A DNA stretch of 64,000 nucleotides. Source: Xylophilus ampelinus. Lineage in GTDB: Bacteria; Pseudomonadota; Gammaproteobacteria; Burkholderiales; Burkholderiaceae_C. Every line of letters begins with the position of its first letter. Position 1 is the stretch's first letter. Shown here piece after piece: positions 16,358 to 26,294 of the stretch. The position numbers and the translations under genes are program-made. Below the pieces are notes generated by a model. The model worked only from the letters and a program-made list of their open reading frames with translations, had not been told where the DNA came from and searched no databases. Location: assembly GCF_003217575.1 (NCBI RefSeq), contig NZ_QJTC01000007.1, positions 81,023 to 145,022 of the forward strand. Direction: 5' to 3'.

Positions 16358-17038
16358 ATGGCTGAACGCAAGCCCGCCGCGAAGAAGACCGGCACCCGCG
16401 GCACCGGCGTGCGGGAGCTGGCCGCGCAGACCACGCGCGACAACATCCTGAAGGCGGCGACCAAGGTGTTCGCCCGCTACGGCTACGAAGGCGGCAGCGT
16501 CGAGAAGATATCGAAGGCGGCCAAGTCCTTCGACCGGATGATCTACTACTACTTCGGCAGCAAGGAGGGCCTGTTCATCGCGGTGATCGAGACGATCTAC
16601 AGCCGCATGAACGAGGCAGAGGCGGCGCTCGACATCCGGCTCGACACGCCGGTGGATTCGCTCAAGGCGGTGGTGCGCTTCGTGAGCGGCTACTACCGCA
16701 AGCACCCCGAATTCGTCACCCTGCTCAACACCGAGAACCTGCACAAGGGCAAGCACATCTCCAAATCGATACGGGCGCGCGAATACTCGTCGCCGGCCGT
16801 CTCGGTTATCGCGCAGGTGCAGGAGAGCGGCGTGCGCGCCGGCGTCTTCCGGCACGACATGCAGGCGCGCGACCTGTACCTGCTGATCGCGTCGATGGGC
16901 TACTTCTACCAGTCCAACCGCTACACGCTGTCGGCCTTCCTCGGCGAGGAAATCGAGCAGCCCGAGGCGCTGGCGCACTGGGACGCCTTCATGATCGACG
17001 TGGTGCTGCGCGCGGTGGCGCCGGTGTCGGCTGGCTAG
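16358..17038 (+). CDS. TetR-family transcriptional regulator of the nicotinate cluster
   Basis: 226 residues. After a basic N-terminal tail comes a TetR DNA-binding domain (TRDNILKAATKVFARYGYEGGSVEKISKAAK, then the recognition segment ending IYYYFGSKEGLF), followed by a helical ligand-binding domain of TetR_C type. It lies between fpr and enamidase on the same strand; the 16-bp operators flank the unit, so autoregulation together with hnr and ena is likely. The effector is presumably nicotinate or 6-hydroxynicotinate (inference). The start at 16358 (MAERKPAAKK) is chosen over an upstream in-frame ATG inside the repeat-like region. Confidence 0.88.
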   Translation: MAERKPAAKKTGTRGTGVRELAAQTTRDNILKAATKVFARYGYEGGSVEKISKAAKSFDRMIYYYFGSKEGLFIAVIETIYSRMNEAEAALDIRLDTPVDSLKAVVRFVSGYYRKHPEFVTLLNTENLHKGKHISKSIRAREYSSPAVSVIAQVQESGVRAGVFRHDMQARDLYLLIASMGYFYQSNRYTLSAFLGEEIEQPEALAHWDAFMIDVVLRAVAPVSAG

Positions 17039-17129
17039 CTGCGGGCCTGCGCTGCGGCCCCGGCGCCGCCGCATTGGGCGACGTCGGATGTCGCCCACGG
17101 CACGCAGCTTGCATGCGGGCGACGGTCTA

Positions 17130-17145
17130 TGTAGTATCCACTACA
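17130..17145. promoter_or_regulatory. Operator-like inverted repeat before enamidase
   Basis: TGTAGTATCCACTACA matches 14 of 16 bases of the motif at 15159-15174. It is 54 bp before the enamidase ATG. Confidence 0.68.
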
Positions 17146-17198
17146 CCAAACCCATCCCCCGCAGGGTGGCCCACCGCCCGCGCCCGCCCGGAGCTTTC

Positions 17199-18398
17199 AT
17201 GGCAGACATCCCCACCAGTGCGACTTCCGGCAAGGTCGTCATCCAGAACATCGGCCTGCTGCTCTCGGGCGACATCGGCCGGCCGATCCTCGACGCCGAC
17301 ACCATCGTCGTGCAGGACGGCCTGATCACCGCGGTCGGCAAATACAAGGACTGCGACGTCGAAGGCGCCAAGACCGTCATCGACTGCCGCCAGACCTGCG
17401 TGGCGCCCGGCCTGATCGACAGCCACGTGCACCCGGTCTTCGGCGACTGGACGCCGCGCCAGGGGCAGATGGGCTGGATCGACTCCACCATGCACGGCGG
17501 GGTGACCACCATGATTTCGGCCGGCGAGGTGCACCTGCCCGGTCGGCCGAAGGACATCGTCGGCCTCAAGGCGCTGGCGATCACCGCGCAGCGCGCCTTC
17601 GACAACTTCCGCCCCGGCGGCGTGAAGGTGCTGGCCGGCGCGCCGATCATCGAACGCGGCATGGTCGAGAGCGATTTCATGGAGCTGGCCGAGGCCGGCG
17701 TGGGCCTGCTGGGCGAGGTGGGCCTGGGCTCGGTCAAGGCCGGCTACGAGGCCAAGGAGATGGTGGGCTGGGCGCGCAAGTACGGCATCCAAAGCACCAT
17801 CCACACCGGTGGTCCGTCGATCCCCGGCTCGGGCCTGATCGACAAGGACGTGGTGCTGGAGGCCGACGCCGACATCATCGGCCACATCAACGGCGGCCAC
17901 ACCTCGCTGCCCGAGGCGCACGTCTGCGAGCTGTGCGAGAAATCGTCGCGCGCCATCGAGATCGTGCACAACGGCAACGAGCGCGTGGCCATCGCCGCCG
18001 CCCGTGCCGCGCTGGAACTGAAGTGCCCGCACCGGGTGATCCTCGGCACCGACGGCCCGGCCGGCTCGGGCGTTCAGCCGCTGGGCATTTTGCGGATGGT
18101 GGCGATGCTGTCCTCGATCGCCAACATCCCGGCCGAGCTGGTGTTCTGCTTCGCGACCGGCAACACCGCGAAGATCCGCCAGCTGAACTGCGGGCTGGTC
18201 GAAGTGGGCCGCGCCGCCGATTTCGTGTTCATGGACCGGGCGCAGTACTCGCCCGCGCCGGGCCTGCTGGAGAGCGTGCGATTGGGCGACATCCCGGGCG
18301 TCGGCATGGTGATGATCGACGGCGTCGTGCGCTGCGGCCGCAGCCGCAACACGCCGCCGGCCACGGAGATACCGGTGGTGGTGGTGGGCGCGCACTGA
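17199..18398 (+). CDS. ena: Enamidase (6-oxo-1,4,5,6-tetrahydronicotinate amidohydrolase)
   Basis: 399 residues of the metal-dependent amidohydrolase superfamily. Metal ligands are visible as DSHVHP, the histidine in STIHTGG, the histidine in IIGHINGGH and the aspartate in LGTDGP. The stretches IIVQDGLITAVG, STMHGGVTTMISAG and GRPKD, and the end with SRNTPPA, closely resemble the E. barkeri enamidase as I remember it. The enzyme opens the reduced ring, giving 2-formylglutarate and ammonia. GGAG lies 6 nt before the ATG at 17199. It is the last gene of the rightward unit fpr-tetR-ena. Confidence 0.9.
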   Translation: MADIPTSATSGKVVIQNIGLLLSGDIGRPILDADTIVVQDGLITAVGKYKDCDVEGAKTVIDCRQTCVAPGLIDSHVHPVFGDWTPRQGQMGWIDSTMHGGVTTMISAGEVHLPGRPKDIVGLKALAITAQRAFDNFRPGGVKVLAGAPIIERGMVESDFMELAEAGVGLLGEVGLGSVKAGYEAKEMVGWARKYGIQSTIHTGGPSIPGSGLIDKDVVLEADADIIGHINGGHTSLPEAHVCELCEKSSRAIEIVHNGNERVAIAAARAALELKCPHRVILGTDGPAGSGVQPLGILRMVAMLSSIANIPAELVFCFATGNTAKIRQLNCGLVEVGRAADFVFMDRAQYSPAPGLLESVRLGDIPGVGMVMIDGVVRCGRSRNTPPATEIPVVVVGAH

Positions 18399-18404
18399 GC
18401 AAAG

Positions 18405-18477
18405 AATGCTATCTAATTTATAGCTAGAAGCCGGCGATTGGCGCCGACTATGGCTACTTATCTTTCAAAATCGCTCC
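18405..18477. repeat. Dispersed intergenic hairpin repeat, family C, copy 2
   Basis: Starts AATGCTATCTAATTTATAGC and holds the stem CGGCG-ATTGG-CGCCG. It is related along its length to 9737-9809. It lies between the convergent ends of ena and the YihY gene, where a bidirectional terminator would be expected. Confidence 0.75.
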
Positions 18478-18493
18478 GTTATCCAAGACGTCT

Positions 18494-19435
18494 TTACCGT
18501 GTTGCCGTCTCTGCTGCCGCGTTCTCTTTCTCACGCAGTTCCGCCTCCCCCTCCCCCGCCGCATCCGACAGCGCCCGCGCGCATCCCGCCGACAGCAACA
18601 GGATCGCCGACGAGAAATAGATCCACATCAGCAGCACCACCAGCGAGCCGGCCGCGCCGTAGGCCGACACCAGCGCCGCCCGCGACAGGTACAGCGCCAG
18701 CACGTATTTGCCGACGGTGAACAGCGTGGCGCCGATCGCGCCGCCCATCACCATGTAGCGCAGCGAGGGCTTCGGTCCGGTCGAGAGCCGCATCATCCCG
18801 GCGAACAGCGCGGTGCAGAAGGCGAAGGCGATCAGCTGGTTCAGGATGCGCAGCAGCGGCTCCAGCGGCAGCCAGGCACCGGCCCAGCCCGACACCACCT
18901 CCAGCACCGTGGTGATCACCAGCGACACCATCAGCAAGAAGCCGAAGGCCAGGATGTAGCCGACGCCGCGCAGCCGCAGCGATGCGGCGTACCACCACTT
19001 GCTCGGCGGCGCCGGCGGCCGGCCCTGCTGCCAGACCCGCTCGAAAGCCGACTGCAGCTCGGCGAACACGCCGGTCGCACCGAAGAGCAGCAGCGCGAAC
19101 GCGATGGCCGAGGCCACGATGCCGTCCGACGGCTTCTGCGCGCTGGCCAGCGACTGGCGCACGCCGTCGGCACCGCGCGGGCCGATCACGGCGGTGATCT
19201 GGTCGAACAGCTCGGTCTCGACATAGCTGCGGTCCAGCCACCAGCCCAGTACCGCCACCAGCAGCACCAACAGGGGCGCCAGGCTCAGCACGCCGTAGAA
19301 CGACATCGCCGCGCTCATGCGCAGGCCGTCGGCATCCATCCAGAGCTGGAACGCCCGCACACCGGGCTGTGTCGGTCGCAGGGCGCGGGTGCCCAAGGCA
19401 TGGGCACGGTCGAAGGCGGGGTGGGAAAAAAGCAT
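18494..19435 (-). CDS. YihY/BrkB (UPF0761) family inner-membrane protein
   Basis: 313 residues with about six hydrophobic segments. Family hallmarks are the early AAMSFYGVLSLAPLLVLLVAVLGWW segment, GATGVFAELQSAFERVW in the middle, and the late GAAGSLVVLLMWIYFSSAILLLSAGCARA. Once called ribonuclease BN or virulence factor BrkB, the family's true role in the membrane is unsettled. Monocistronic, convergent with ena. The charged C-terminus (GEGEAELREKEN) follows the last helix. Confidence 0.88.
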   Translation of the reverse strand: MLFSHPAFDRAHALGTRALRPTQPGVRAFQLWMDADGLRMSAAMSFYGVLSLAPLLVLLVAVLGWWLDRSYVETELFDQITAVIGPRGADGVRQSLASAQKPSDGIVASAIAFALLLFGATGVFAELQSAFERVWQQGRPPAPPSKWWYAASLRLRGVGYILAFGFLLMVSLVITTVLEVVSGWAGAWLPLEPLLRILNQLIAFAFCTALFAGMMRLSTGPKPSLRYMVMGGAIGATLFTVGKYVLALYLSRAALVSAYGAAGSLVVLLMWIYFSSAILLLSAGCARALSDAAGEGEAELREKENAAAETATR

Positions 19436-19482
19436 GGCACACGCGCCGGGCAGGCCGGCATCGAACAGGATGCATCGACCTT

Positions 19483-19596
19483 AGAGCGGCTAACACAACC
19501 CTTCTGGCGTCGTTGCCGCACCTTGTCGTACTACTCGTACTGTCTGCGATGCGGCGCCTAGCCAGAACCGCTTCGCTGGGTTGTGTTAGCCGCTCT
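19483..19596. mobile_element. MITE-like palindromic element
   Basis: 114 bp bounded by perfect 19-bp inverted repeats AGAGCGGCTAACACAACCC (19483-19501) and its complement (19578-19596). Inside are nested complementary segments (TTCTGGC/GCCAGAA and TGCCGCA/TGCGGC), so the whole unit can fold into one long hairpin. No coding capacity. TTAG is found at both edges, a possible short target duplication. Confidence 0.7.
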
Positions 19597-19681
19597 TAGC
19601 CGAGAGCCACCACCGGGTGGGTAGGCGTGTGCCGCAAACCGGGCCGGCGGCACCGGGGGTTGTCCAGCCCGGAGGGTGGGG

Positions 19682-19768
19682 AAGAACCGTAGCGAGCGGC
19701 CCGAGTGTGCGGCGAGGACCACCGCCGCTCAATCGGGTCGCGCGGTGGGTCCTCTCACACTTTCTCAG
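19682..19768. repeat. Dispersed intergenic repeat, family A, copy 2
   Basis: Shares AGAACCGTAGCGAGCG, CCCGAGTGTGCG, CGAGGACC, CAATCGGG, CGCGC and the closing TTCTCA with 5969-6090. It again ends at the 3' edge of a leftward gene. Confidence 0.75.
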
Positions 19769-20616
19769 TATTGGCCGGTGGTCGAGTAACTGCCTTGGGG
19801 CTGCGACACGCTGCGGTAGTACGGATCGTTCGACGAGTAGGTAGCGCCCTGGCCCAGGCGGAAGCCGCGGCCCTCCAGCGTGACACGCTCGCCGACCGGC
19901 ACGGCCTGGGCGCGCTCGAAGGTACGGGTGGAGCCGTCGTCCATCCGCACCCGCACCTGATACGCGGTGACGGTGCGGGCGCGCTGTTCCACCGTGTTGC
20001 CCAGGTAGCCACCGCCCACGGCACCCAGCACCGTGGCTGCAGCCCGGCCGGAGCCGTGGCCGATCTGGTTGCCCAGCAAGCCCCCCAGCACGCCGCCGGT
20101 CACCGCGCCGATACCCAGGCCCGCAACGTTGGGTGTCGGCGAAGAACGCTGCACCGGCGTCACCGACTCGATGCGCCCGCAGGTCGCGCAGATTTGGGCG
20201 ACCGGCATCGGCGTATTCGGGTAACCGGGCGAGTAGGCGGGGGTATGCTGGTAGCCGGAAGGTGCCGTCGGTGCACGTACTACCGGGGTGGGCACGGGCC
20301 GAACCGGTGCGGGCGTCTGGGTCACGGGGACCAACGCCGTAGCGGGCGGGGCCGTCACCACGGCCGCGGTGCTTCGGGGCGCTTCGATCAGGTCGTCGCG
20401 CGGGCTTTGAACGCCCGCCATGCCGGGTGCGACCGCGCTCGCGGTGCCGGCCACCGGGGCCGTTGCCGCATGGTCGCCGTGCAGGTTCTGGTAGGCCAGG
20501 GTGCCGCCGAGCGCCGCCACGGCTGCGCACAGTGCGCCGATCGCGATCCACAAGGGCTTCAGGGCCGGCTGCGAAGGGCCGGTGTGCGGGGTCAGGGTGT
20601 CGGGGACAGTGTTCAT
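19765..20616 (-). CDS. Glycine-zipper 2TM-domain envelope protein
   Basis: 283 residues. One N-terminal membrane anchor (PLWIAIGALCAAVAALGGTLAY) is followed by a Pro/Thr/Ala-rich periplasmic linker (about 55-125), the glycine zipper VAGLGIGAVTGGVLGGLLGNQIGHGSGRAAATVLGAVGGGYLGNTVEQ (17-kDa antigen/SlyB type, about 160-205), and a C-terminal beta-rich domain (VTAYQVRVRMDDGSTRTFE). Such proteins sit in the cell envelope, often as integrity factors. No lipobox is seen because the N-terminus is a plain anchor. Monocistronic. Confidence 0.85.
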   Translation of the reverse strand: MNTVPDTLTPHTGPSQPALKPLWIAIGALCAAVAALGGTLAYQNLHGDHAATAPVAGTASAVAPGMAGVQSPRDDLIEAPRSTAAVVTAPPATALVPVTQTPAPVRPVPTPVVRAPTAPSGYQHTPAYSPGYPNTPMPVAQICATCGRIESVTPVQRSSPTPNVAGLGIGAVTGGVLGGLLGNQIGHGSGRAAATVLGAVGGGYLGNTVEQRARTVTAYQVRVRMDDGSTRTFERAQAVPVGERVTLEGRGFRLGQGATYSSNDPYYRSVSQPQGSYSTTGQY

Positions 20617-20771
20617 GGCATTCCTCGTATCGAAACCGTTGTTCCGGATGAAACGTTCGGCATGCGGTCAAGGTACACAGCGCACGGCAATCGCCGGTTG
20701 TCGCTTTGTAAGGCGCGGTAAGCGGCAAGGCCCCTGTCACAGGGCGGGCCGGTTCATCTGCTCACAGATTG

Positions 20772-21042
20772 GGGGCCAGCCATCTCCATCCACGCGAAGT
20801 AACCGGTTCGACGGCGATTACGGCCTCAACGCAAACCTGGTGCACAAGTGGCGGCGGCTGGCATCGGCACCGCTGTCTGCGACATCCTTCATCACTCACG
20901 CTCGCGCCTTCGCCGACAGTCCAGGCACCAGCCGAAGACTTGGTCGTCGAACTTCACTCGGGGTGGTCTGGCCATCGAGGTGGCCTGGCCCGTGTCGGCG
21001 CCACCCGCGTGCAAAGCCTGGCTGCGCGAACTGCTCCGGTGA
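20772..21042 (+). pseudogene. tnpA: IS66 TnpA remnant (frameshifted)
   Basis: Recognisable pieces lie in different frames: an N-terminal DYGLNANLVHKWRR helix-turn-helix piece around 20818-20860, and a C-terminal piece GGLAIEVAWPVSAPPACKAWLRELLR ending at 21042, as in IS66 Orf1. The connecting sequence is frameshifted. Its end overlaps the tnpB start by 4 bp, as in intact IS66 elements. Confidence 0.7.
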
Positions 21043-21374
21043 TACGTATCGACGCCGTCTGGCTGGCCGCCGAACCCCTCGACATGCGCTGTGGGACCGA
21101 CACCGCGCTGGTCCGTGTCATTCAGGTCTTCGAGTCCGCCGAGCCGCACCATGCTTACCTCTTCGCCAATCGACGTGCCACCCGGATGAAGTTTCTGGTG
21201 CACGACGGCATCGGCGTCTGGCTGTGCGCTCGCCGCTTGCAGCAAGGCCGCTTCAGCTGGATGTCGAGCATCCTCGGAACACAGGCCGGACTGAGCCGTG
21301 AGCAGCTTGATGCGCTGGTGCTCGGACTGCCGTGGCAGCGCCTGGGCGAACACGGCTGCATCACTCCGGCCTGA
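21039..21374 (+). CDS. tnpB: IS66 TnpB accessory protein
   Basis: 111 residues from a GTG start (VIRIDAVWLAAEPLDMRCG). The family pattern is complete: AYLFANRRATRMKFLVHDGIGVWLCARRL and a C-terminal LVLGLPWQRLGEHG. IS66 Orf2 is about 115 residues, so this copy is full length. It is needed with TnpA and TnpC for IS66 transposition but has no intact partners here. Confidence 0.85.
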   Translation: MIRIDAVWLAAEPLDMRCGTDTALVRVIQVFESAEPHHAYLFANRRATRMKFLVHDGIGVWLCARRLQQGRFSWMSSILGTQAGLSREQLDALVLGLPWQRLGEHGCITPA

Positions 21375-21423
21375 GCCAAATACGCCACCCGGTCCGCCTG
21401 TTCAGTTGGGGCGTGTGCCAGTA

Positions 21424-22440
<1,017 letters not shown>

Positions 22441-22490
22441 ACTGCGGCGCGCTGCGTCAAGGGCGTGTTCGTCGGACGCTTACGAAGAAC

Positions 22491-25400
22491 GGCCTATCCC
22501 CGCTCACGCGGGGCAACCGCGGCGTGCAGGGCCTACGTCGATCACCGGCCGGGCCTATCCCCGCTCACGCGGGGCAACCCGGGCGTGTCGCAGCCGACTT
22601 CGGCATAGCCGGGGCCTATCCCCTCTCACGCGGGGCAACCTCATCGAGTGGGCCGGATTCTTCCGCCTCGACGGGCCTATCCCCGCTCACGCGGGGCAAC
22701 CCAGGTGGACTGCTTTGGCGCTGGCTGGAGCGGCGGCCTATCCCCGCTCACGCGGGGCAACCTAGGCGCAAATTCGGCGGCAAGGACCTCACCAGGGCCT
22801 ATCCCCGCTCACGCGGGGCAACCGGACGTGTTCTTCCACTCGACGGCGTGGGCTACGGCCTATCCCCGCTCACGCGGGGCAACCTTCTGCTTGGTGCTGA
22901 TCCCGCTGCTCATCTGGGGCCTATCCCCGCTCACGCGGGGCAACCGTCAGCACGACGGAACAGGATACGGCTCTGCAGGGCCTATCCCCGCTCACGCGGG
23001 GCAACCCTTCGGCGATGGGGGAATTCATGCTGCAGATACGGCCTATCCCCGCTCACGCGGGGCAACCTAGGCAGCCGTCGATCGGAGCTCGAAAGAGTCG
23101 GGCCTATCCCCGCTCACGCGGGGCAACCTTTTGGGGTGGTACACACGCCGTCTTCCATGACGGCCTATCCCCGCTCACGCGGGGCAACCTTACTTAGCCG
23201 CTAATTACTGGCCCCATGCTGGGGCCTATCCCCGCTCACGCGGGGCAACCTCGCACTCGGCCTTGAACGGAAAAGACAAATGCGGCCTATCCCCGCTCAC
23301 GCGGGGCAACCTGGCCCTGGTAGGTGTAGGTCTGGCCGCGGCGGGGCCTATCCCCGCTCACGCGGGGCAACCCTTGATGTCGTCCAGGTGGGCTTCGATA
23401 GCCTGGGCCTATCCCCGCTCACGCGGGGCAACCTTAGCCCATTCAAACATACCGGGATATTCTTTGGGCCTATCCCCGCTCACGCGGGGCAACCTGAAAG
23501 GTGCGGCTATTGGCGGGGCCGTTATAGGGCCTATCCCCGCTCACGCGGGGCAACCGCGCTGGGGTACCAGCCCAACGGCGCGTACGAGGGCCTATCCCCG
23601 CTCACGCGGGGCAACCACTTTGGGACACGCACACCGCATCGCACTGCAGGGCCTATCCCCGCTCACGCGGGGCAACCGGACTACGGGGCCTTGATCCGCT
23701 GAGCGGGCGGGGCCTATCCCCGCTCACGCGGGGCAACCTCCTAGTAGCGATCGCTGCCGAGGTTGTTGTAGGGCCTATCCCCGCTCACGCGGGGCAACCG
23801 CAACGCCGGCGCTCATGAGGCTCTGGCCGAGGGGCCTATCCCCGCTCACGCGGGGCAACCAGGTGCCGGGGCCTGTGCGGGTGCTGTAGCCTGGGCCTAT
23901 CCCCGCTCACGCGGGGCAACCACTTTAAAGACAATGTGATTTCTTCTAGTCCCGGGCCTATCCCCGCTCACGCGGGGCAACCCCACAGTCAGAGGTCTCC
24001 CGCACGCATTGCCAGGGCCTATCCCCGCTCACGCGGGGCAACCGCTGATCTGGGTCGCACTGCTCGCGCTGGCTGGGGCCTATCCCCGCTCACGCGGGGC
24101 AACCGCCATCTGGGGCCTCAAGAAGCTTGCCGTGAAGGGCCTATCCCCGCTCACGCGGGGCAACCCAATTGATACGGATGATGATTACCTATTGTTAGGG
24201 CCTATCCCCGCTCACGCGGGGCAACCACGCTTTTCTACTTGCTGAGGAGTCAACGCCTGGGCCTATCCCCGCTCACGCGGGGCAACCCCTATCCACGATA
24301 AACCCGGCGAAGACGAAACGGGCCTATCCCCGCTCACGCGGGGCAACCGTGCGCAGCTGGTCTAAACGTTCGTCCGCAGGGGGCCTATCCCCGCTCACGC
24401 GGGGCAACCGGGCCTTAGCGGTTTGTCTGTTACCGGTATTGGGGCCTATCCCCGCTCACGCGGGGCAACCGCTGGTCGCCGCCCCTTCTTCATCTCGACC
24501 AAGGGCCTATCCCCGCTCACGCGGGGCAACCCCCGGCCAATCCGGTGCCGGCATGGTCCCCATGGGCCTATCCCCGCTCACGCGGGGCAACCGGCGGCCT
24601 GTTCGGCTTCACCGAGCGCCACAAGGGCCTATCCCCGCTCACGCGGGGCAACCGGAAAGGCCCTGGCCGGTGGCGCAGCGGCGGTGGGCCTATCCCCGCT
24701 CACGCGGGGCAACCGAATGGGAAAAGACCGCAACGCAAGCCGCTAAGGGCCTATCCCCGCTCACGCGGGGCAACCAAGCCTTAGATGTATCTACGGGAGT
24801 ATTAAACGGGCCTATCCCCGCTCACGCGGGGCAACCGTGGCGTAGGCACCTTGGCTGATAGCTCCATCGGGCCTATCCCCGCTCACGCGGGGCAACCGCA
24901 CAAGCAACCAAAAAGTACCTTCAGCAGATGGGCCTATCCCCGCTCACGCGGGGCAACCGGGAATTATTCCCCGCAATTTCGTGCCGAAGAGGGCCTATCC
25001 CCGCTCACGCGGGGCAACCCTCCTGACGCACTCCTCCCACGTCTGGGATGCGGGCCTATCCCCGCTCACGCGGGGCAACCCGGAAATTCTGGGTGATCAG
25101 CAGCACGTCAACGGGCCTATCCCCGCTCACGCGGGGCAACCCGTCACGGATACTTGGATCATTGTTAACTCCGGGGCCTATCCCCGCTCACGCGGGGCAA
25201 CCTCGCCCCGGTAGGTCAGGGTGACCATCACCATGGGCCTATCCCCGCTCACGCGGGGCAACCCGGTAGGCAGTCCCTCGGCAGGCGGATTCGGACGGCC
25301 TATCCCCGCTCACGCGGGGCAACCATCAGCACCGAGGAGCGCAAGTACAAGCCGGAGGGCCTATCCCCGCTCACGCGGGGCAACCTTTGACGTAGGACCA

Positions 25401-26239
25401 CCGTGCTACGTCTGGACGGGCCTATCCCCGCTCACGCGGGGCAACCGCGCGTGCATTCCCGCGCCGCTTTCGCGGACGCGGCCTATCCCCGCTCACGCGG
25501 GGCAACCCAGCGGCTGGGCTTGTCTCAGTCTCAACAAGTGGGCCTATCCCCGCTCACGCGGGGCAACCTTTGACGTAGGACCACCGTGCTACGTCTGGAC
25601 GGGCCTATCCCCGCTCACGCGGGGCAACCGCGCGTGCATTCCCGCGCCGCTTTCGCGGACGCGGCCTATCCCCGCTCACGCGGGGCAACCCAGCGGCTGG
25701 GCTTGTCTCAGTCTCAACAAGTGGGCCTATCCCCGCTCACGCGGGGCAACCCCGCTGCCAGTCGGTCCACTGGCAAAGGAAAAAGGCCTATCCCCGCTCA
25801 CGCGGGGCAACCCCTGAGCTGTACAAGCAGCAGTATCCGGAGGGGGGCCTATCCCCGCTCACGCGGGGCAACCGCGGCAGAAGCCGAACAGACCAAATCC
25901 GATAAGGGCCTATCCCCGCTCACGCGGGGCAACCCATTGATCGATACTGCACCCAATCCCGTATTGGGGCCTATCCCCGCTCACGCGGGGCAACCGCAAA
26001 CCGGCGAATCTATCTTTCTTGAAAGAAGGGCCTATCCCCGCTCACGCGGGGCAACCTGCATGCAAAGCCTACATCCCTTCAAGCGACGGGGCCTATCCCC
26101 GCTCACGCGGGGCAACCATGCTTTCTGCTATCGATCCTGATTTTCGGGAGGGCCTATCCCCGCTCACGCGGGGCAACCGGTCTGCCTGTCTTCGGTGCGA
26201 CTGACCTTGTCGGCCTATCCCCGCTCACGCGGGGCAACC
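22491..26239 (-). CRISPR. Type I-E CRISPR array, 62 repeats
   Basis: The 28-bp repeat runs GGCCTATCCCCGCTCACGCG then GGGCAACC on the plus strand. On the minus strand, the likely transcribed one, it reads GGTTGCCCC...GGGGATAGGCC with the stem CCCCGC/GCGGGG. I checked the start of every unit: all fall at 22491 + 61n up to 26212, giving 62 repeats and 61 spacers of 33 bp (32 if a 29th repeat base is counted). The only repeat-core change I saw is in repeat 3 (22624, G to T). Three consecutive spacers (25386-25540) are repeated exactly at 25569-25723, leaving 58 distinct spacers. New spacers should enter at the right, next to cas2. Confidence 0.99.
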
Positions 26240-26294
26240 CCTCCTATGTAACATCAAGCCCCGTAAGGAGAAAGCACCAATTGCATTCAAAATT
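26240..26294 (-). promoter_or_regulatory. CRISPR leader (short gap between cas2 and first repeat)
   Basis: This 55-bp AT-richer stretch lies between the cas2 stop and the youngest repeat, so the functional leader either is very short or extends into the 3' end of cas2. No clear -35/-10 pair could be assigned. Confidence 0.5.
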
